Source: Colletes latitarsis
Lineage: Eukaryota > Arthropoda > Insecta > Hymenoptera > Colletidae
Assembly: GCF_051014445.1 (NCBI RefSeq)
Contig: NW_027488367.1
Coordinates: 23,669,501 to 23,733,500, forward strand
DNA length: 64,000 bases
Reading direction: 5' to 3'
Shown: positions 34,021 through 49,200 of the stretch, piece after piece
How the letters are laid out: the number at the start of each line of letters is the position of its first letter
Position numbering within the stretch: position 1 is the first letter of the stretch
The notes under the pieces: generated by a model
Seen by the model: only the letters and a program-made list of their open reading frames with translations
Databases searched by the model: none
What the model was told of the DNA's origin: nothing
Translations under genes and position numbers: made by a program

Positions 34021-36055
34021 AGGATAACGCATGTTAGGTCTGGGTTAGGTCTAGGATTTGCCCTCATCAGGCTCATTCTTTCGCATATCTCTCAAACATG
34101 ATGGCTAGATCCTGGGCTTTTTCTGGATTGCATAACGTAGTAATGTGGTACCACACTGAAACATTCAATTAAACCTGGTCTTGATAAATATTTTAGAGGA
34201 TAACGCGTGTTAGGTCTGGGTTAGGTCTAGGATTTGCCCTCGTCAGGCTCATACTTTCGCATATTTCTCATACTTCATGGCTAGATCCTTTGCTTTTTCT
34301 GGATTGTATCACGTAGTAATGAAGTACAACACTGAAACAGTCAATTAAACCTGGTTTCCATCAATATCTTAGAGGACAACGCAAGTTAGGTCTGGGATAG
34401 GTCTTGGACTTGCCCTCACCAGGCTCATACTTTCGCGTTTTTCACATACTTGTTGAACAGATCCTGGGTTTTTCCTGGTTTGGGTCACGTAGTAGTGTGG
34501 TACCACACTGAAACAGTCCATTAAACCTGGTTTGGATCAATATTTTAGAGGATAACGCATGTTAGGTCTAGGTTAGGTCTGGGATTTTCACTCATCAGAC
34601 TCATACTTTCGCATTCTTCACATACTTGTTGAACGGATCCTGGGTTTTTTCTGGTTTGGATCACGTAGTAATGTGGGTCCACACTGAAACAATCAATTAA
34701 ACCTGGTCTTGATAAATATTTTAGAGGATAACGCATGTTAGGTCTGGGATAGGTCTGGGATTTGCCCTCATCAGACTCATACTTTCGCAAACTTCACATA
34801 CTCGTTGAACAGATTCTGGGTTTTTTCTGGTTCGGATCACGTAGGAATGTGGTACCACACTGAAACAGTCGATTAAACCTGGTTTCGATCAATATTTTAG
34901 ATGATAACGCAAGTTATGTCTGGGATAGGTCTGGGATTTGCCCTCATCAGACTGATACTTTCGCATTCTTCGCATACTTGTTGAACGGATCCTGGGTTTT
35001 TTCTGGTTTGGATCACGTAGTAATGTGGTACCACACTGAAACAGTCGATTAAACCTGGTTTCGATCAGTATTTTAGAGGATAACGCAAGATAAGTCTGGG
35101 ATAAGTCTGGGATTTGACCTCATCAGACTCATACTTTCGCGTTTTTCACATACTTGTTGAACAGATCCTGGGTTTTTTCTGGTTTGGATCACGTAGTAGT
35201 GTGGTACCACACCGAAACAGTCCATTAAACCTGCTTGCGATCAATATTTTAGAGGATAACGCATGTTAGGTCTGGGTTAGGTCTAGGATTTGCCCTCATC
35301 AGGCTCATTCTTTCGCATATTTCTCAAACATGATGGCTAGATCCTGGGCTTTTTCTGGATTGCATAACGTAGTAATGTGGTACCACACTGAAACATTCAA
35401 TTAAACCTGGTCTTGATAAATATTTTAGAGGATAACGCGTGTTAGGTCTGGGTTAGGTCTAGGATTTGCCCTCGTCAGGCTCATACTTTCGCATATTTCT
35501 CATACTTCATGGCTAGATCCTTTGCTTTTTCTGGATTGTATCACGTAGTAATGAAGTACAACACTGAAACAGTCAATTAAACCTGGTTTCCATCAATATC
35601 TTAGAGGACAACGCAAGTTAGGTCTGGGATAGGTCTTGGACTTGCCCTCACCAGGCTCATACTTTCGCGTTTTTCACATACTTGTTGAACAGTTCCTGGG
35701 TTTTTTCTGGTTTGGATCACGTAGTAGTGTGGTACCACACTGAAACAGTCCATTAAACCTGGTTTGGATCAATATTTTAGAGGATAACGCATGTTAGGTC
35801 TAGGTTAGGTCTGGGATTTTCACTCATCAGACTCATACTTTCGCATTCTTCACATACTTGTTGAACGGATCCTGGGTTTTTTCTGGTTTGGATCACGTAG
35901 TAATGTGGGTCCACACTGAAACAATCAATTAAACCTGGTCTTGATAAATATTTTAGAGGATAACGCATGTTAGGTCTGGGATAGGTCTGGGATTTGCCCT
36001 CATCAGACTCATACTTTCGCACACTTCACATACTCGTTGAACAGATTCTGGGATT
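34021..36055 (+). repeat. Seven-monomer-offset duplication
   Basis: About 34021-34820 matches about 35253-36055 with an offset of 1232 bp (seven monomers). Shared private variants are TTGCATAACG, CCTCGTCAGG, CAAACATGATGG and GGGTCCACACTG. The offset equals that of the duplication at the left edge of the window. Borders are approximate. Confidence 0.75.
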
Positions 36056-37559
36056 TTTCTGGTTTGGATCACGTAGTAATGTGGTACCACACTGAAACAG
36101 TCGATTAAACCTGGTTTCGATCAATATTTTAGAGGATAACGCATGTTAGGTCTAGGTTAGGCCTGGGATTTTCACTCGTCAGGCTCATACTTTCGCATTC
36201 TTCACATACTTGTTGAGCGGATCCTGGGTTTTTTCTGGTTTGGATCACGTAGTAATGTAGGACCACACTGAAACAGTCAATTAAACCTGGTTTCGATCAA
36301 TATTTTAGAGAATAATTCATGCTAGGTCTAGGTTAGGTCTGGGATTTGCTCTCATCAGGCTCATTCTTTCGCATATTTCTCATACTTGATGGCTAGATCC
36401 TGGGCTTTTTCTGGATTGCATCACGTAGTAATGAAGTACAACACTGAAACAGTCAATTAAACCTGGTTTCCATCAATATCTTAGAGGACAACGCAAGTTA
36501 GGTCTGGGATAGGTCTGGGATTTTCACTCATCAGACTCATACTTTCGCATTCCTCACATACTTGTTGAACTGATCCTGGGTTTTTTCTGGTTTGGATCAC
36601 GTAGGAATGTGGAACCACACTGAAACAGTCGATTAAACCTGGTTTCGATCAATATTTTAGAGGATAACGCAAGTTAGGTCTGGGATAGGTCCGGGATTTG
36701 ACCTCATCAGACTCATACTTTCGCACACTTCACATACCCGTTGAACAGATCCTGGGTTATTTTCTGGTTTGGATCACATAGTAATGTGGTACCACACTGA
36801 AACAGTCGATTAAACCAGGTTTCGAGCAATATTTCAGAGTATAGCTCATGTTAGGTCTAGGTTAGGCCTGGGATTTTCATTTATAAGACTCATACTTTCG
36901 CATTCTTCACATGCTTGTTGAACTGATCCTGGGTTTTTTCTGGTTTGGATCACGTAGGAATGTGGTACCACACTGAAACAGTCGATTAAACCTGGTTTCG
37001 ATCAATATTTTAGATGATAACGCAAGTTATGTCTGGGATAGGTCTGGGATTTGCCCTCATCAGACTGATACTTTCGCATTCTTCACATACTTGTTGAACG
37101 GATCCTGGGTTTTTTCTGGTTTGGATCACGTAGTAATGTGGGTCCACACTGAAACAATCAATTAAACCTGGTCTTGAAAAATATTATAGAGGATAACGCA
37201 TGTTATGTCTGGGATAGGTCTGGGATTTGCCCTCATCAGACTCATACTTTCGCACACTTCGCATACTCGTTAAACAGATTGTGGGTTTTTTCTGGTTTGG
37301 ATCACGTAGTAATGTGGTACCACACTGAAGCAGTCGATTAAACCAGGTTTCGATCAATATTTCAGAGTATAACTCATGTTATGTCTGGGATAGGTCTGGG
37401 ATTTGCCCTCATCAGACTGATACTTTCGCATTCTTCACATACTTGTTGAACGGATCCTGGGTTTTTTCTGGTTTGGATCACGTAGTAATGTGGTACCACA
37501 CCGAACCAGTCGATTAAACCTGGTTTCGATCAATATTTTAGAGGATAACGCAAGTTAGG

Positions 37560-40260
37560 TCTGGGATAGGTCTAGGATTTGCCCTCATCAGGCTCTTACT
37601 TTCGCATATTTCTCATACTTCATGGCTAGATCCTGGGCTAGTTCTGGAGTGGATCACGTAGTGAAGTGGTACCACACTGAAACATTCAATGAAACCTGGT
37701 CTGGATAAATATTTTAGAGGATAACGCATCTTAGGTCTGGGTTAGGTCTAAGATTTGCCCTCATCAGGCTCACAGTTTCGCGTTTTTCACATACTAGTTG
37801 AACGGATCCTGGGTTTTTTCTGGTTTGGATCACGTAGTAATGTGCTACCACACTGAAACGGTCAATTAAACCTGGTTTCGATCAATATTTTAGAGGATAA
37901 CGCAAGTTAGGTCTGGGATATGTCTGGGATTTGCCCTCATCAGGCTCATACTTTCGCGTTTTTCACATACTCGTTGACCTGATCGAGGGTTTTTTCTGCT
38001 TTGGATCACGTAGTAAAGTGGTACCCCACTGAAACAGTCCATTAAACCTGGTTTGGATCAATATTTTAGAGGATAACGCATGTTAGGTCTAGGTTAGCCC
38101 TGGGATTATCACTCATCAGACTCATACTTTCGCATTCTTCACATACTTGTTGAACGGATCCTGGGTTTTTTCTGGTTTGGTTCACGTAGTAATGTGGTAC
38201 CACACTGAAACATTCAATTAAACCTGATCTTGATAAATATTTGAGAGGATACCGCATGTTAGGTTTGGGTTAAGTCTATGATTTGCCCTCATCAGGCTCA
38301 TACTTTCGCATATTTCTCATACATCATGGCTAGATCCTGGGTTTTTTCTGGTTTGGATCACGTAGTAGTGTGGTACCACACTGAAACAGTCCATTAAACC
38401 TGGTTTGGATCAATATTTTAGAGGATAACGCATGTTAGGTCTAGGTTAGGTCTGGGATTTTCACTCATCAGACTCATACTTTCGCGTTTTTCACATACTT
38501 GTTGAACAGATCCTGGGTTTTTTCTGGTTTGGATCACGTAGTAGTGTGGTACCACACTGAAACAGTCCATTAAACCTGGTTTGGATCAATATTTTAGAGG
38601 ATAACGCATGTTAGGTCTACGTTAGGTCTGGGATTTTCACTCATCAGACTCATACTTTCGCATTCTTCACATACTTGTTGAACGGATCCTGGGTTTTTTC
38701 TGGTTTGGATCACGTAGTAATGTGGGTCCACACTGAAACAATCAATTAAACCTGGTCTTGATAAATATTTTAGAGGATAACGCATGTTAGGTCTGGGATA
38801 GGTCTGGGATTTTCCCTCATCAGACTCATACTTTCGCACATTTCACACACTCGTTGAACAGATTCTGGGTTTTTTCTGGTTTGGATCACGTAGTAATGTG
38901 GTACCACACTGAAACAGTCGATTAAACCTGGTTTCGATCAATATTTTAGAGGATAACGCATGTTAGGTCTAGGTTAGGCCTGGGATTTTCACTCATCAGG
39001 CTCAAACTTTCGCATTCTTCACATACTTGTTGAGCGGATCCTGGGTTTTTTCTGGTTTGGATCACGTAGTAATGTAGGACCACACTGAAACAGTCAATTA
39101 AACCTGGTTTCGATCAATATTTTAGAGAATTATTCATGTTAGGTCTAGGTTAGGTCTGGGATTTGCTCACATCCGGCTCATTCTTTCGCATATTTCTCAT
39201 ACTTGATGGCTAGATCCTGGGCTTTTTCTGGATTGCATCACGTAGTAATGAAGTACAACACTGAAACAGTCAATTAAACCTGGTTTCCATCAATATCTTA
39301 GAGGACAACGCAAGTTAGGTCTGGGATAGGTCTGGGATTTTCACTCATCAGACTCATACTTTCGCATTCCTCACACACTTGTTGAACTGATCCTGGGTTT
39401 TTTCTTGTTTGGATCACGTAGGAATGTGGTACCACACTGAAACAGTCGATTAAACCTGGTTTCGATCAATATTTTAGAGGATAACGCAAGTTAGGTCTGG
39501 GATAGGTCTGGGATTTGACCTCATCAGACTCATACTTTCGCACACTTCACATACCCGTTGAACAGATCCTGGGTTATTTTCTGGTTTGGATCACATAGTA
39601 ATGTGGTACCACACTGAAACAGTCGATTAAACCAGGTTTCGATCAATATTTTAGAGTATAACTCATGTTAGGTCTAGGTTAGGCCTGGGATTTTCATTTA
39701 TCAGACTCATACTTTCGCATTCTTCACATACTTGTTGAACTGATCCTGGGTTTTTTCTGGTTTGGATCACGTAGGAATGTGGTACCACACTGAAACAGTC
39801 GATTAAACCTGGTTTCGATCAATATTTTAGATGATAACGCAAGTTATGTCTGGGATAGGTCTGGGATTTGCCCTCATCAGACTGATACTTTCGCATTCTT
39901 CACATACTTGTTGAACGGATCCTGGGTTTTTTCTGGTTTGGATCACGTAGTAATGTGGTACCACACTGAAACAGTCGATTAAACCTGGTTTCGATCAATA
40001 TTTTAGAGGATAACGCAAGTTAGGTCTGGGATAGGTCTAGGATTTGCCCTCATCAGGCTCTTACTTTCGCATATTTCTCATACTTCATGGCTAGATCCTG
40101 GGCTAGTTCTGGAGTGGATCACGTAGTGAAGTGGTACCACACTGAAACATTCAATGAAACCTGGTCTGGATAAATATTTTAGAGGATAACGCATCTTAGG
40201 TCTGGGTTAGGTCTAAGATTTGCCCTCATCAGGCTCACAGTTTCGCGTTTTTCACATACT
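37560..40260 (+). repeat. 14-monomer-offset duplication
   Basis: The stretch about 37560-37790 matches about 40024-40254 with an offset of 2464 bp (14 monomers). Shared private variants are GGGCTAGTTCTGGAG, GTAGTGAAGTGG, GCATCTTAGG and GGCTCACAGTTTCG. Some material upstream of each (for example CATTTAT near 36880 and 39700) instead matches at about 16 monomers, so two monomers were gained or lost between the copies. Confidence 0.65.
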
Positions 40261-43200
40261 TGTTGAACAGATCCTGGGTTTTTTCTGATTTGGATCACGA
40301 AGTAGTGTGGTACCACACTGAAACAGTCCATTAAACCTGGTTTCGCTCAATATTTTAGAGGATAACGCATGTTAGGTCTAGGTTAGGTCTGGGATTTGCT
40401 CTCATCAGGCTCATTCTTTCGCATATTTCTCATACTTGATGGCTAGATCCTGGGCTTTTTCTGGATTGCATCACGTAGTAATGAAGTACAACACTGAAAC
40501 AGTCAATTAAACCTGGTTTCCATCAATATTTTAGAGGACAACGCAAGTTAGGTCTGGGATAGGTCTGGGATTTGCCCTCATCAGGCTCATACTGTCGCGT
40601 TTTTCACATACTTGTTGAACAGATCCTGGGTTTTTTCTGGTTTGGATCCCGTAGTAGTGTGGTACCACACTGAAACAGTCCATTAAACCTGGTTTCGCTC
40701 AATATTTTAGAGGATAACGCAAGTTAGGTCTGGGATAGGTCTAGGATTTGCCCTCATCAGGCTCTTACTATCGCATATTTCTCATACTTCATGGCTAGAT
40801 CCTGGGCTATGTCTGGATTGGATCACGTAGTAATGTGGTACCACACTGAAACATTCAATGAAACCTGGTCTGGATAAATATTTTAGAGGATAACGCATCT
40901 TAGGTCTGGGTTAGGTCTAAGATTTGCCCTCATCAGGCTCACAGTTTCGCGTTTTTCACATACTTGTTGAACAGATCCTGGGGTTTTTCTGGTTTGGATC
41001 ACGTAGTAATGTGGTACCACACTAGAACAGTCAATTAAACCTGGTTTCGATCAATATTTTGGAGGATAACGCAAGTTAGGTCTGGGATAGGTCTGGGATT
41101 TGCTCTCATCAGGCTCATTCTTTCGCATATTTCTCATACTTGATGGCTAGATCCTGAGCTTTTTCTGGATTGCATCACGTAGTAATGAAGTACAACACTG
41201 AAACAGTCAATTAAACCTGGTTTCCATCAATATTTTAGAGGACAACGCAAGTTAGGTCTGGGATAGGTCTGGGATTTGCCCTCATCAGGCTCATACTGTC
41301 GCGTTTTTCACATACTTGTTGAACAGATCCTGGGTTTTTTCTGTTTTGGATCCCGTAGTAGTGTGGTACCACACTGAAACAGTCCATTAAACCTGGTTTC
41401 GCTCAATATTTTAGAGGATAACGCATGTTAGGTCTAGGTCAGGCCTGGTTTTTTCACTCATCAGACTCATACTTTCGCATTCTTCACATACTTGTTGAAC
41501 GGATCCTGGGTTTTTTCTGGTTTGGATCACGTAGTTATGTGGGTCCACACTGAAACAATCAATTAAACCTGGTCTTGATAAATATTTTAGCGGATAACGC
41601 ATGTTAGGTCTGGGATAGGTCTGGGATTTGCCCTCATCAGACTCATACTTGCGCACACTTCGCATACTCATTGAACAGATCCTGGGTTATTTTCTGGTTT
41701 GGATCACATAGTAATGTGGTACCACACTGAAACAGTCGATTAAACCAGGTTTCGATCAATATTTTTGAGGATAACGCAAGTTAGGTCTGGGATAGGTCTG
41801 GGATTTGCCCTCATCAGACTCATACCTACGCACACTTCACATACTCGTTGAACAGACCCTGGGTTATTTTCTGGTTTGGATCATATAGTAATGTGGTTCC
41901 ACACTGAAACAGTCGGTTAAACCTGGTTTCGATCAATATTTTAGAGGATAACGCAAGTTAGGTCTGGGATAGGTCTGGGATTTGCCCTCATCAGACTCAT
42001 ACCTACGCACACTTCACATACTCGTTGAACAGATCCTGGGTTATTTTCTGGTTTGGATCACATAGTAATGTGGTACCAAACTGAAACAGTCGATTAAACC
42101 TGGTTTCGATCAATATTTTAGAGAATAACGCATGTTAGGTCTAGGTTAGGCCTGGGATTTTCACTCATCAGACTCATACATTCGCATTCCTCACATACTT
42201 GTTGAACGGATCCTGGGTTTTTTCTGGTTTGTATCACGTAGTAATGTGGTACCACACTGAAACAGTCCATTAAACCTGGTTTGGATCAATATTTTAGAGG
42301 ATAACGCATGTTAGGTCTAGGTTAGCCCTGGGATTTTCACTCATCAGACTCATACTTTCGCATTCTTCTTATACTTGTTGAACTGATCCTGGGTTTTTTC
42401 TGGTTTGGATCACGTAGTAATGTGGTACCACACTGAAACAGTCGATTAAACCTGGTTTCGATCAATATTTTAGAGGATAACGCCAGTTAAGTCTGGGATT
42501 GGTCTGGGATTTGACCTCATCAGACTCATACTTTCGCACACTTCACATACTCGTTGAACAGATCCTGGGTTATTTTCTGGTTTGGATCACATAGTAATGT
42601 GGTACCACACTGAAACAGTCGATTAAACCTGGTTTCGATCAATATTTTAGAGAATAATTCATGTTAGGTCTAGGTTAGGTCTGGGATTTGCTCTCATGAG
42701 GCTCATTCTTTCGCATATTTCTCATACTTGATGGCTAGATCCTGGGCTGTTTCTGGATTGTATGACGTAGTAATGTGGTACCACGCTGAAACAGCGAATT
42801 AAACCTGGTTTCGATCAATATTTTAGTGGATAACGCAAGTCAGGTCTAGGTTAGGCCTGGGGTTTGCCCTCATCAGGGTCATACTTTCGCAGTTTTAACA
42901 TACATGTTGACCTGATCGAGGGTTTTTTCTGCTTTGGATCACGTAGTAAAGTGGTACCACACTGAAACATTCAATTAAACCTGGTCTTGATAAATATTTT
43001 AGAGGATAACGCATGTTAGGTTTGGGTTAGGTCTAGGATTTGCTCTCATCAGGCTCACAGTTTCGCGTTTTTCACATACTTGTCGAACAGATCCTGGGTT
43101 TTTTGTGGTTTGGATCACGTAGTAATGTGGTACCACACTGAAACAGTCGATTAAACCTGGTTTCGATCAATACTTTAGAGGATAACGCAAGTTAAGTCAG

Positions 43201-46200
43201 GGATTGGTCTGGGATTTGACCTCATCAGACTCATACTTTCGCACACTTCACATACTCGTTGAACAGATCCTGGGTTACTTTCTGGTTTGGATCACATAGT
43301 AACGTGGTACCACACTGAAACAGTCGATTAAACCAGGTTTCGATCAATATTTCTGAGGATAACGCATGTTAGGTATAGGTTAGGCCTGGGATTTTCACTC
43401 ATCAGACTCATACTTTCACATTCTTCACATACTTGTAGAACGGATCCTTGGTTTTTTCTGGTTTGGATCACGTAGTAATGTGGGGCCACACTGAAACAGT
43501 CAATTAAACCTGGTCTTGATAAATATTTTAGAGGATAACGCATGTTAGGTCTGGGTCAGGTCTAGAATTTGCCCTCATCATGCTCATACTTTCGCATCTT
43601 TCTCATACATCATGGCTAGATCCTGGGCTATTTCTGGATTGTATCACGTAGTAATGTGGTACCACGCTGAAACAGTCGATTAAACCTGGTTCCGATCAAT
43701 ATTTTAGAGGATAACGCAAGTTAAGTCTGGGATTGGTCTGGGATTTGACCTCATCAGACTCATACTTTCGCACCCTTCACATACTTGTTGTACGGATCCT
43801 GGGTTTTTTCGGGTTTGGATCACGTAGTAATGTGGGTCCACACTGAAACAATCAATTAAACCTGGTCTTGATAAATATTTTAGAGGATAACGCATGTTAG
43901 GTCTGGGATAGGTATGGGATTTGCCCTCATCAGACTCATACTTTCGCACACTTCACATACTCGTTGAACAGATCCTGGGTTATTTTCTGGTTTGGATCAC
44001 ATAGTAATGTGGTACCACACTGAAACAGTCGTTTAAACCAGGTTTCGATCAATATTTTTGAGGATAACGCATGTTAGGTCTAGGTTAGGCCTGGGATTTT
44101 CACTCATCAGACTCATACTTTCGCATTCTTCACATACTTGTTGAACAGATGCTGGGTTTTTTCTGGTTTGTATCACGCAGTAGTGTGGTACCACACTGAA
44201 ACAGTCCATTAAACCTGGTTTGGATAAATATTTTAGAGGATAACGCATGTTAGGTCTGGGTTAGGTCTACGATTTGCCCTCATCAGGCTCATACTTTCGC
44301 ATATTTCTCATACTTCATGGCTAGATCCTGGGCTATTTCTGGATTGGATCACGTAGTAAAGTGGTACCACACTGAAACATTCAATGAAACCTGGTCTGGA
44401 TAAATATTTTAGAGGACAACGCATCTTAGGTCTGGGTTAGGTCTAAGATTTGCCCTCATCAGGCTCACAGTTTCGCGTTTTTCACATACTTGTTGAACAG
44501 ATCCTGGGTTTTTTCTGGTTTGGATCACGTAGTAATGTGGTACCACACTAAAACAGTCAATTAAACCTGGTTTCGATCAATATTTTAGAGGATCACGCAA
44601 GCTAGGTCTGGGATAGGTCAGGGATTAGCTCTCATCAGACTCATACTTTCGCACGCTTCACATACTCGTTGACAAGATCCTGGGTTTTTTTCTGGCTTGG
44701 ATCACGTAGTAATGTGGTTCCACACTGAAACAGTCGATTAGACTTGGCTTCGATCAATATTTTAGAGGATAACGCTAGTTAGGTCTGGGATAGGTCTGGG
44801 ATTTGCCCTCATCAGGCTCATACTTTCGCGTTTTTCACATACTTGTTGAACGGATCCTGGGTTTTTTCTGGTTTGGTTCACGTAGTAATGTAGGTCCACA
44901 CTGAAACAATCAATTAAACCTGGTCTTGATAAATATTTTAGAGGATAACGCATGTTAGGTCTGGGATAGGTCTGGGATTTGCCCTCATCAGACTCATACT
45001 TTCGCACACTTCACATACTCGTTGAACAGATCCTGCGTTATTTTCTGGTTTGGATCACATAGTAATGTGGTACCACACTGAAACATTCAATTAAACCTGG
45101 TCTTGATAAATATTTTAGATGATAACGCATGTTAGGTCTGGGTTACGTCTAGGATTTGCCCTCAACAGGCTCATACTTTCGCATATTTCTCATACTTGAT
45201 GGCTATATCCTGGGCTATTTCTGGATTGGATCACGTAGTAAAGTGGTACCACACTGAAACACTCAATGAAACCTGGTCTGGATAAATATTTTAGAGGATA
45301 ACGCATCTTAGGTCTGGGTTAGGTTTAAGATTTGCCCTCATCAGGCTCATACTTTCGCATTCTTCACATATTCGTTGAACTGATCCTGGGTTTTTTCTGG
45401 TTTGGATCACGTCGTAATGTGGTACCACACTGAAACAGTCGATTAAACCTGGTTTCGATCAATATCTTAGAGGATAACGCATGTTAGGTCTAGGTTAGCC
45501 CTGGGATTTTCACTCATCAGACTCATACTTTCGCATTCTTCACATACTTGTTGAACTGATCCTGGGTTTTTTCTGGTTTGGATCACGTAGTAATGTGGTA
45601 CCACACTGAAACAGTCGATTAAACCTGGTTTCCATCACTATTTTAGAGGACAACGCAAGTTTGGTCTAGGTAAGGTCTGAGATTGTCACTGATCAGACTC
45701 ATACTTTCGCATTCTTCACATACTTGTTGAACGGATCCTGGGTTTTTTCTGGTTTGGATCACGTAGTAATGTGGTACCACACTGAAACAGTCGATTAAAC
45801 CTGGTCTCGATCAATATTTTAGAGAATAATTCATGTTAGGTCTCGGTTAGGTCTGGGATTTGCTCCACATCAGGCTCATTCTTTCGCATATTTCTCATAC
45901 TTGATGGCTAGATCCTGAGCTTTTTCTGGATTGCATCACGTAGTAATGAAGTACAACACTGAAACAGTCAATAAAACCTGGTTTCCATCAATATCTTAGA
46001 GGACAACGCATGTTAGGTCTAGGTTAGGCCTGGGATTTTCACTCATCAGGCTCATACTTTCGCATTCTTCACATACTTGTTGAACTGATCCTGGGTTTTT
46101 TCTGGTTTGGATCACGTAGTAATGTGGTACCACACTGAAGCAGTCGATTAAACCTGGTTTCGATCAATATTTTAGAGGATAACGCATGTTAGGTCTAGGT

Positions 46201-49200
46201 TAGCCCTGGGATTTTCACTCATCAGACTCATACTTTCGCATTCTTCACATACTTGTTGAACTGATCCTGGGTTTTTTCTGGTTTGGATCACGTAGTAATG
46301 TGGTACCACACTGAAACAGTCGATTAAACCTGGTCTCGATCAATATTTTAGAGAATAATTCATGTTAGGTCTAGGTTAGGTCTGGGATTTGCTCTCATCA
46401 GGCTCATTCCTTCGCATATTTCTCATACTTGATGGCTAGATCCTGAGCTTTTTCTGGATTGCTTCACGTAGTAATGTAGTACAACACTGAAACAGTCAAT
46501 TAAACCTGGTTTCGATCAATATTTTAGAGGATAACGCAAGTTAGGTCTGGGATAGGTCTAGGATTTGCCCTCATCAGGCTCTTACTTTCGCATATTTCTC
46601 ATACTTCATGGCTAGATCCTGGGCAATTTCTGGATTGGATCACGTAGTAAAGTGGTACCACACTGAAACATTTAATGAAACCTGGTCTGGATAAATATTT
46701 TAGAGGATAACGCATCTTAGGTCTGGGTTAGGTGTAAGATTTGCCCTCATCAGGCTCACAGTTTCGCGTTTTTCACATTCTTGATGAACAGATCCTGGGT
46801 TTTGTCTGGTTTGGATCACGAAGTAGTGTGGTACCACACTGAAACAGTCCATTATACCTGGTTTCGCTCAATATTTTAGAGGATAACGCATGTTAGGTTT
46901 AGGTTACGTCTGGGATTTGCTCTCATCAGGCACATTCTTTCGCGTTTTTCACATACTTGTTGAACAGATCATGGGTTTTTTCTGGTTTGGGTCACGTAGT
47001 AATGTGGTACCACACTGAAACAGTCGATTAAACCTCGTTTCGATCAATATTTTAGGGGATAACGCAAGCTAGATCTAGGTTAGGCCTGGGATTTTCACTG
47101 ATCAGACTCATACTTTCGCATTCTTCACATACTTGTTGAACGGATCCTGGGTTTTTTCTGGTTTGGATCACGTAGTAATGTGGGACCACACTGAAACAGT
47201 CAATTAAACCTGGTTTCGATCAATATCTTAGAGAATAATTCATGTTAGGTCTAGTTTAGGTCCGGGATTTACTCTCATCAGGGTCATTCTTTCGCATATT
47301 ACTCATACTTGATGGCTAGATCCTGGGCTTTTTCTGGATTGGATCACGAAGTAATGTGGGACCACACTGAAACAATCAATTAAACCTGGTCCTGATAAAT
47401 ATTTTGGAGGATAGCGCATGTTAGGTCTGGGATAGGTCTGGGATTTGCCCTCATCAGGCTCATACTTTCGCATTCTTCACATACTTGTTGAACTGATCCT
47501 GGGTTTTTTCTGGTTTGGATCACGTAGTAATGTGGTACCACACTGAAACGGTCAATTAAACCTGGTTTCGATCAATATTTTAGAGGATAACGCAAGTTAG
47601 GTCTGGGATAGGTCTGGGATTTGACCTCATCAGACTCATACTTTCGCACACTTCACATACTCCTTGAACAGATCCTGGGTTATTTTCTGGTTTGGATCAC
47701 ATAGTAATGTGGTACCAAACAGAAACAGTCGATTAAACCAGGTTTCGATCAATATTTTGGAGGATAACGCATGTTAGGTCTAGGTTAGGCCTGGGATTTG
47801 CCCTCATCAGGCTCATACTTTCGCATATTTCTCATACTTCATGGCTAGATCCTGTGCTATTTCTGGATTGGATCACGTAGTAAAGTGGTACCCCACTGAA
47901 ACATTCAATGAAACCTGGTCTGGATAAATATTTTAGAGGGTAACGCATCTTAGGTCTAGGTTAGGTCTAAGATTTGCCCTCATCAGGCTCACAGCTTCGC
48001 GTTTTTCACATACTTGTTGAACAGATCCTGGGTTTTTTCTGGTTTGGATCACGAAGTAGTGTGGTACCACACTGAAACAGTCAATGAAACCTGGTTTCCA
48101 TCAATATTTTAGAGGATAACGCATATAAGGTCTAGGTTAGGTCTGGGATTTGCTCTCATCAGGCTCATTCTTTCGCATATTTCTCATACTTGATGGCTAG
48201 ATCCTGAGCTTTTTCTGGATTGCATCACGTAGTAATGAAGTACAACACTGAAACAGTCAATTAAACCTGGTTTCCATCAATATCTTAGAGGACAACGCAT
48301 GTTAGGTCTAGGTTAGGCCTGGGATTTTCACTCATCAGGCTCATACTTTCGCATTCTTCACATACTTGTTGAACTGATCCTGGGTTTTTTCTGGTTTGGA
48401 TCACGTAGTAATGAAGTACAACACTGAAACAGTCACTTAAACCTGGTTTCCATCAATATTTTAGAGGACAACGCAAGTTAGGTCTGGGATATGTCTGGGA
48501 TTTGACCTCATCAGACTCATACTTTCGCACACTTCACAAACTCCTTGAACAGGTTCTGGGTTATTTTCTGGTTTGGATCACATAGTAATGGCGGTACCAC
48601 ACTGAAACAGTCGATTAAACCAGGTTTCGATCAATATTTTTGAGGATAACGCATGTTAGGTCTAGGTTAGGTCTGGGATTTTCACTCATCAGACTCATAC
48701 TTTTGCATTCTTCACATACTTGTTGAACTGATCCTGGGATTTTTCTGGTTTGGATCACGTAGTAATGTGGTACCACACTGAAACAGTCGATTAAACCTGG
48801 TTTCGATCAATATTTTTGAGGATAACGCAAGTTAGGTCTGGGATAGGTCTGGGATTTGACCTCATCAGACTCATACTTTCGCATTCTTCACATACTTGTA
48901 GAACGGATCCTGGGTTTTTTCTGATTTGGATCACGTAGTAATGTGGGACCACACTGAAACAGTCAATTAAACCTGGTTTCGATCAATATTTTAGAGAATA
49001 ATTCATGTTAGGTCTAGTTTAGGTCCGGGATTTACTCTCATCAGGCTCATTCTTTCGCATATTACTCATACTTGATGGCTAGATCCTGGGCTTTTTCTGG
49101 ATTGGATCACGTAGTAATGTGGGACCACACTGAAACATTCAATTAAAACTGGTCTTGATAACTATTTTAGAGGATAACGCATGTTAGGTCTGGGTTACGT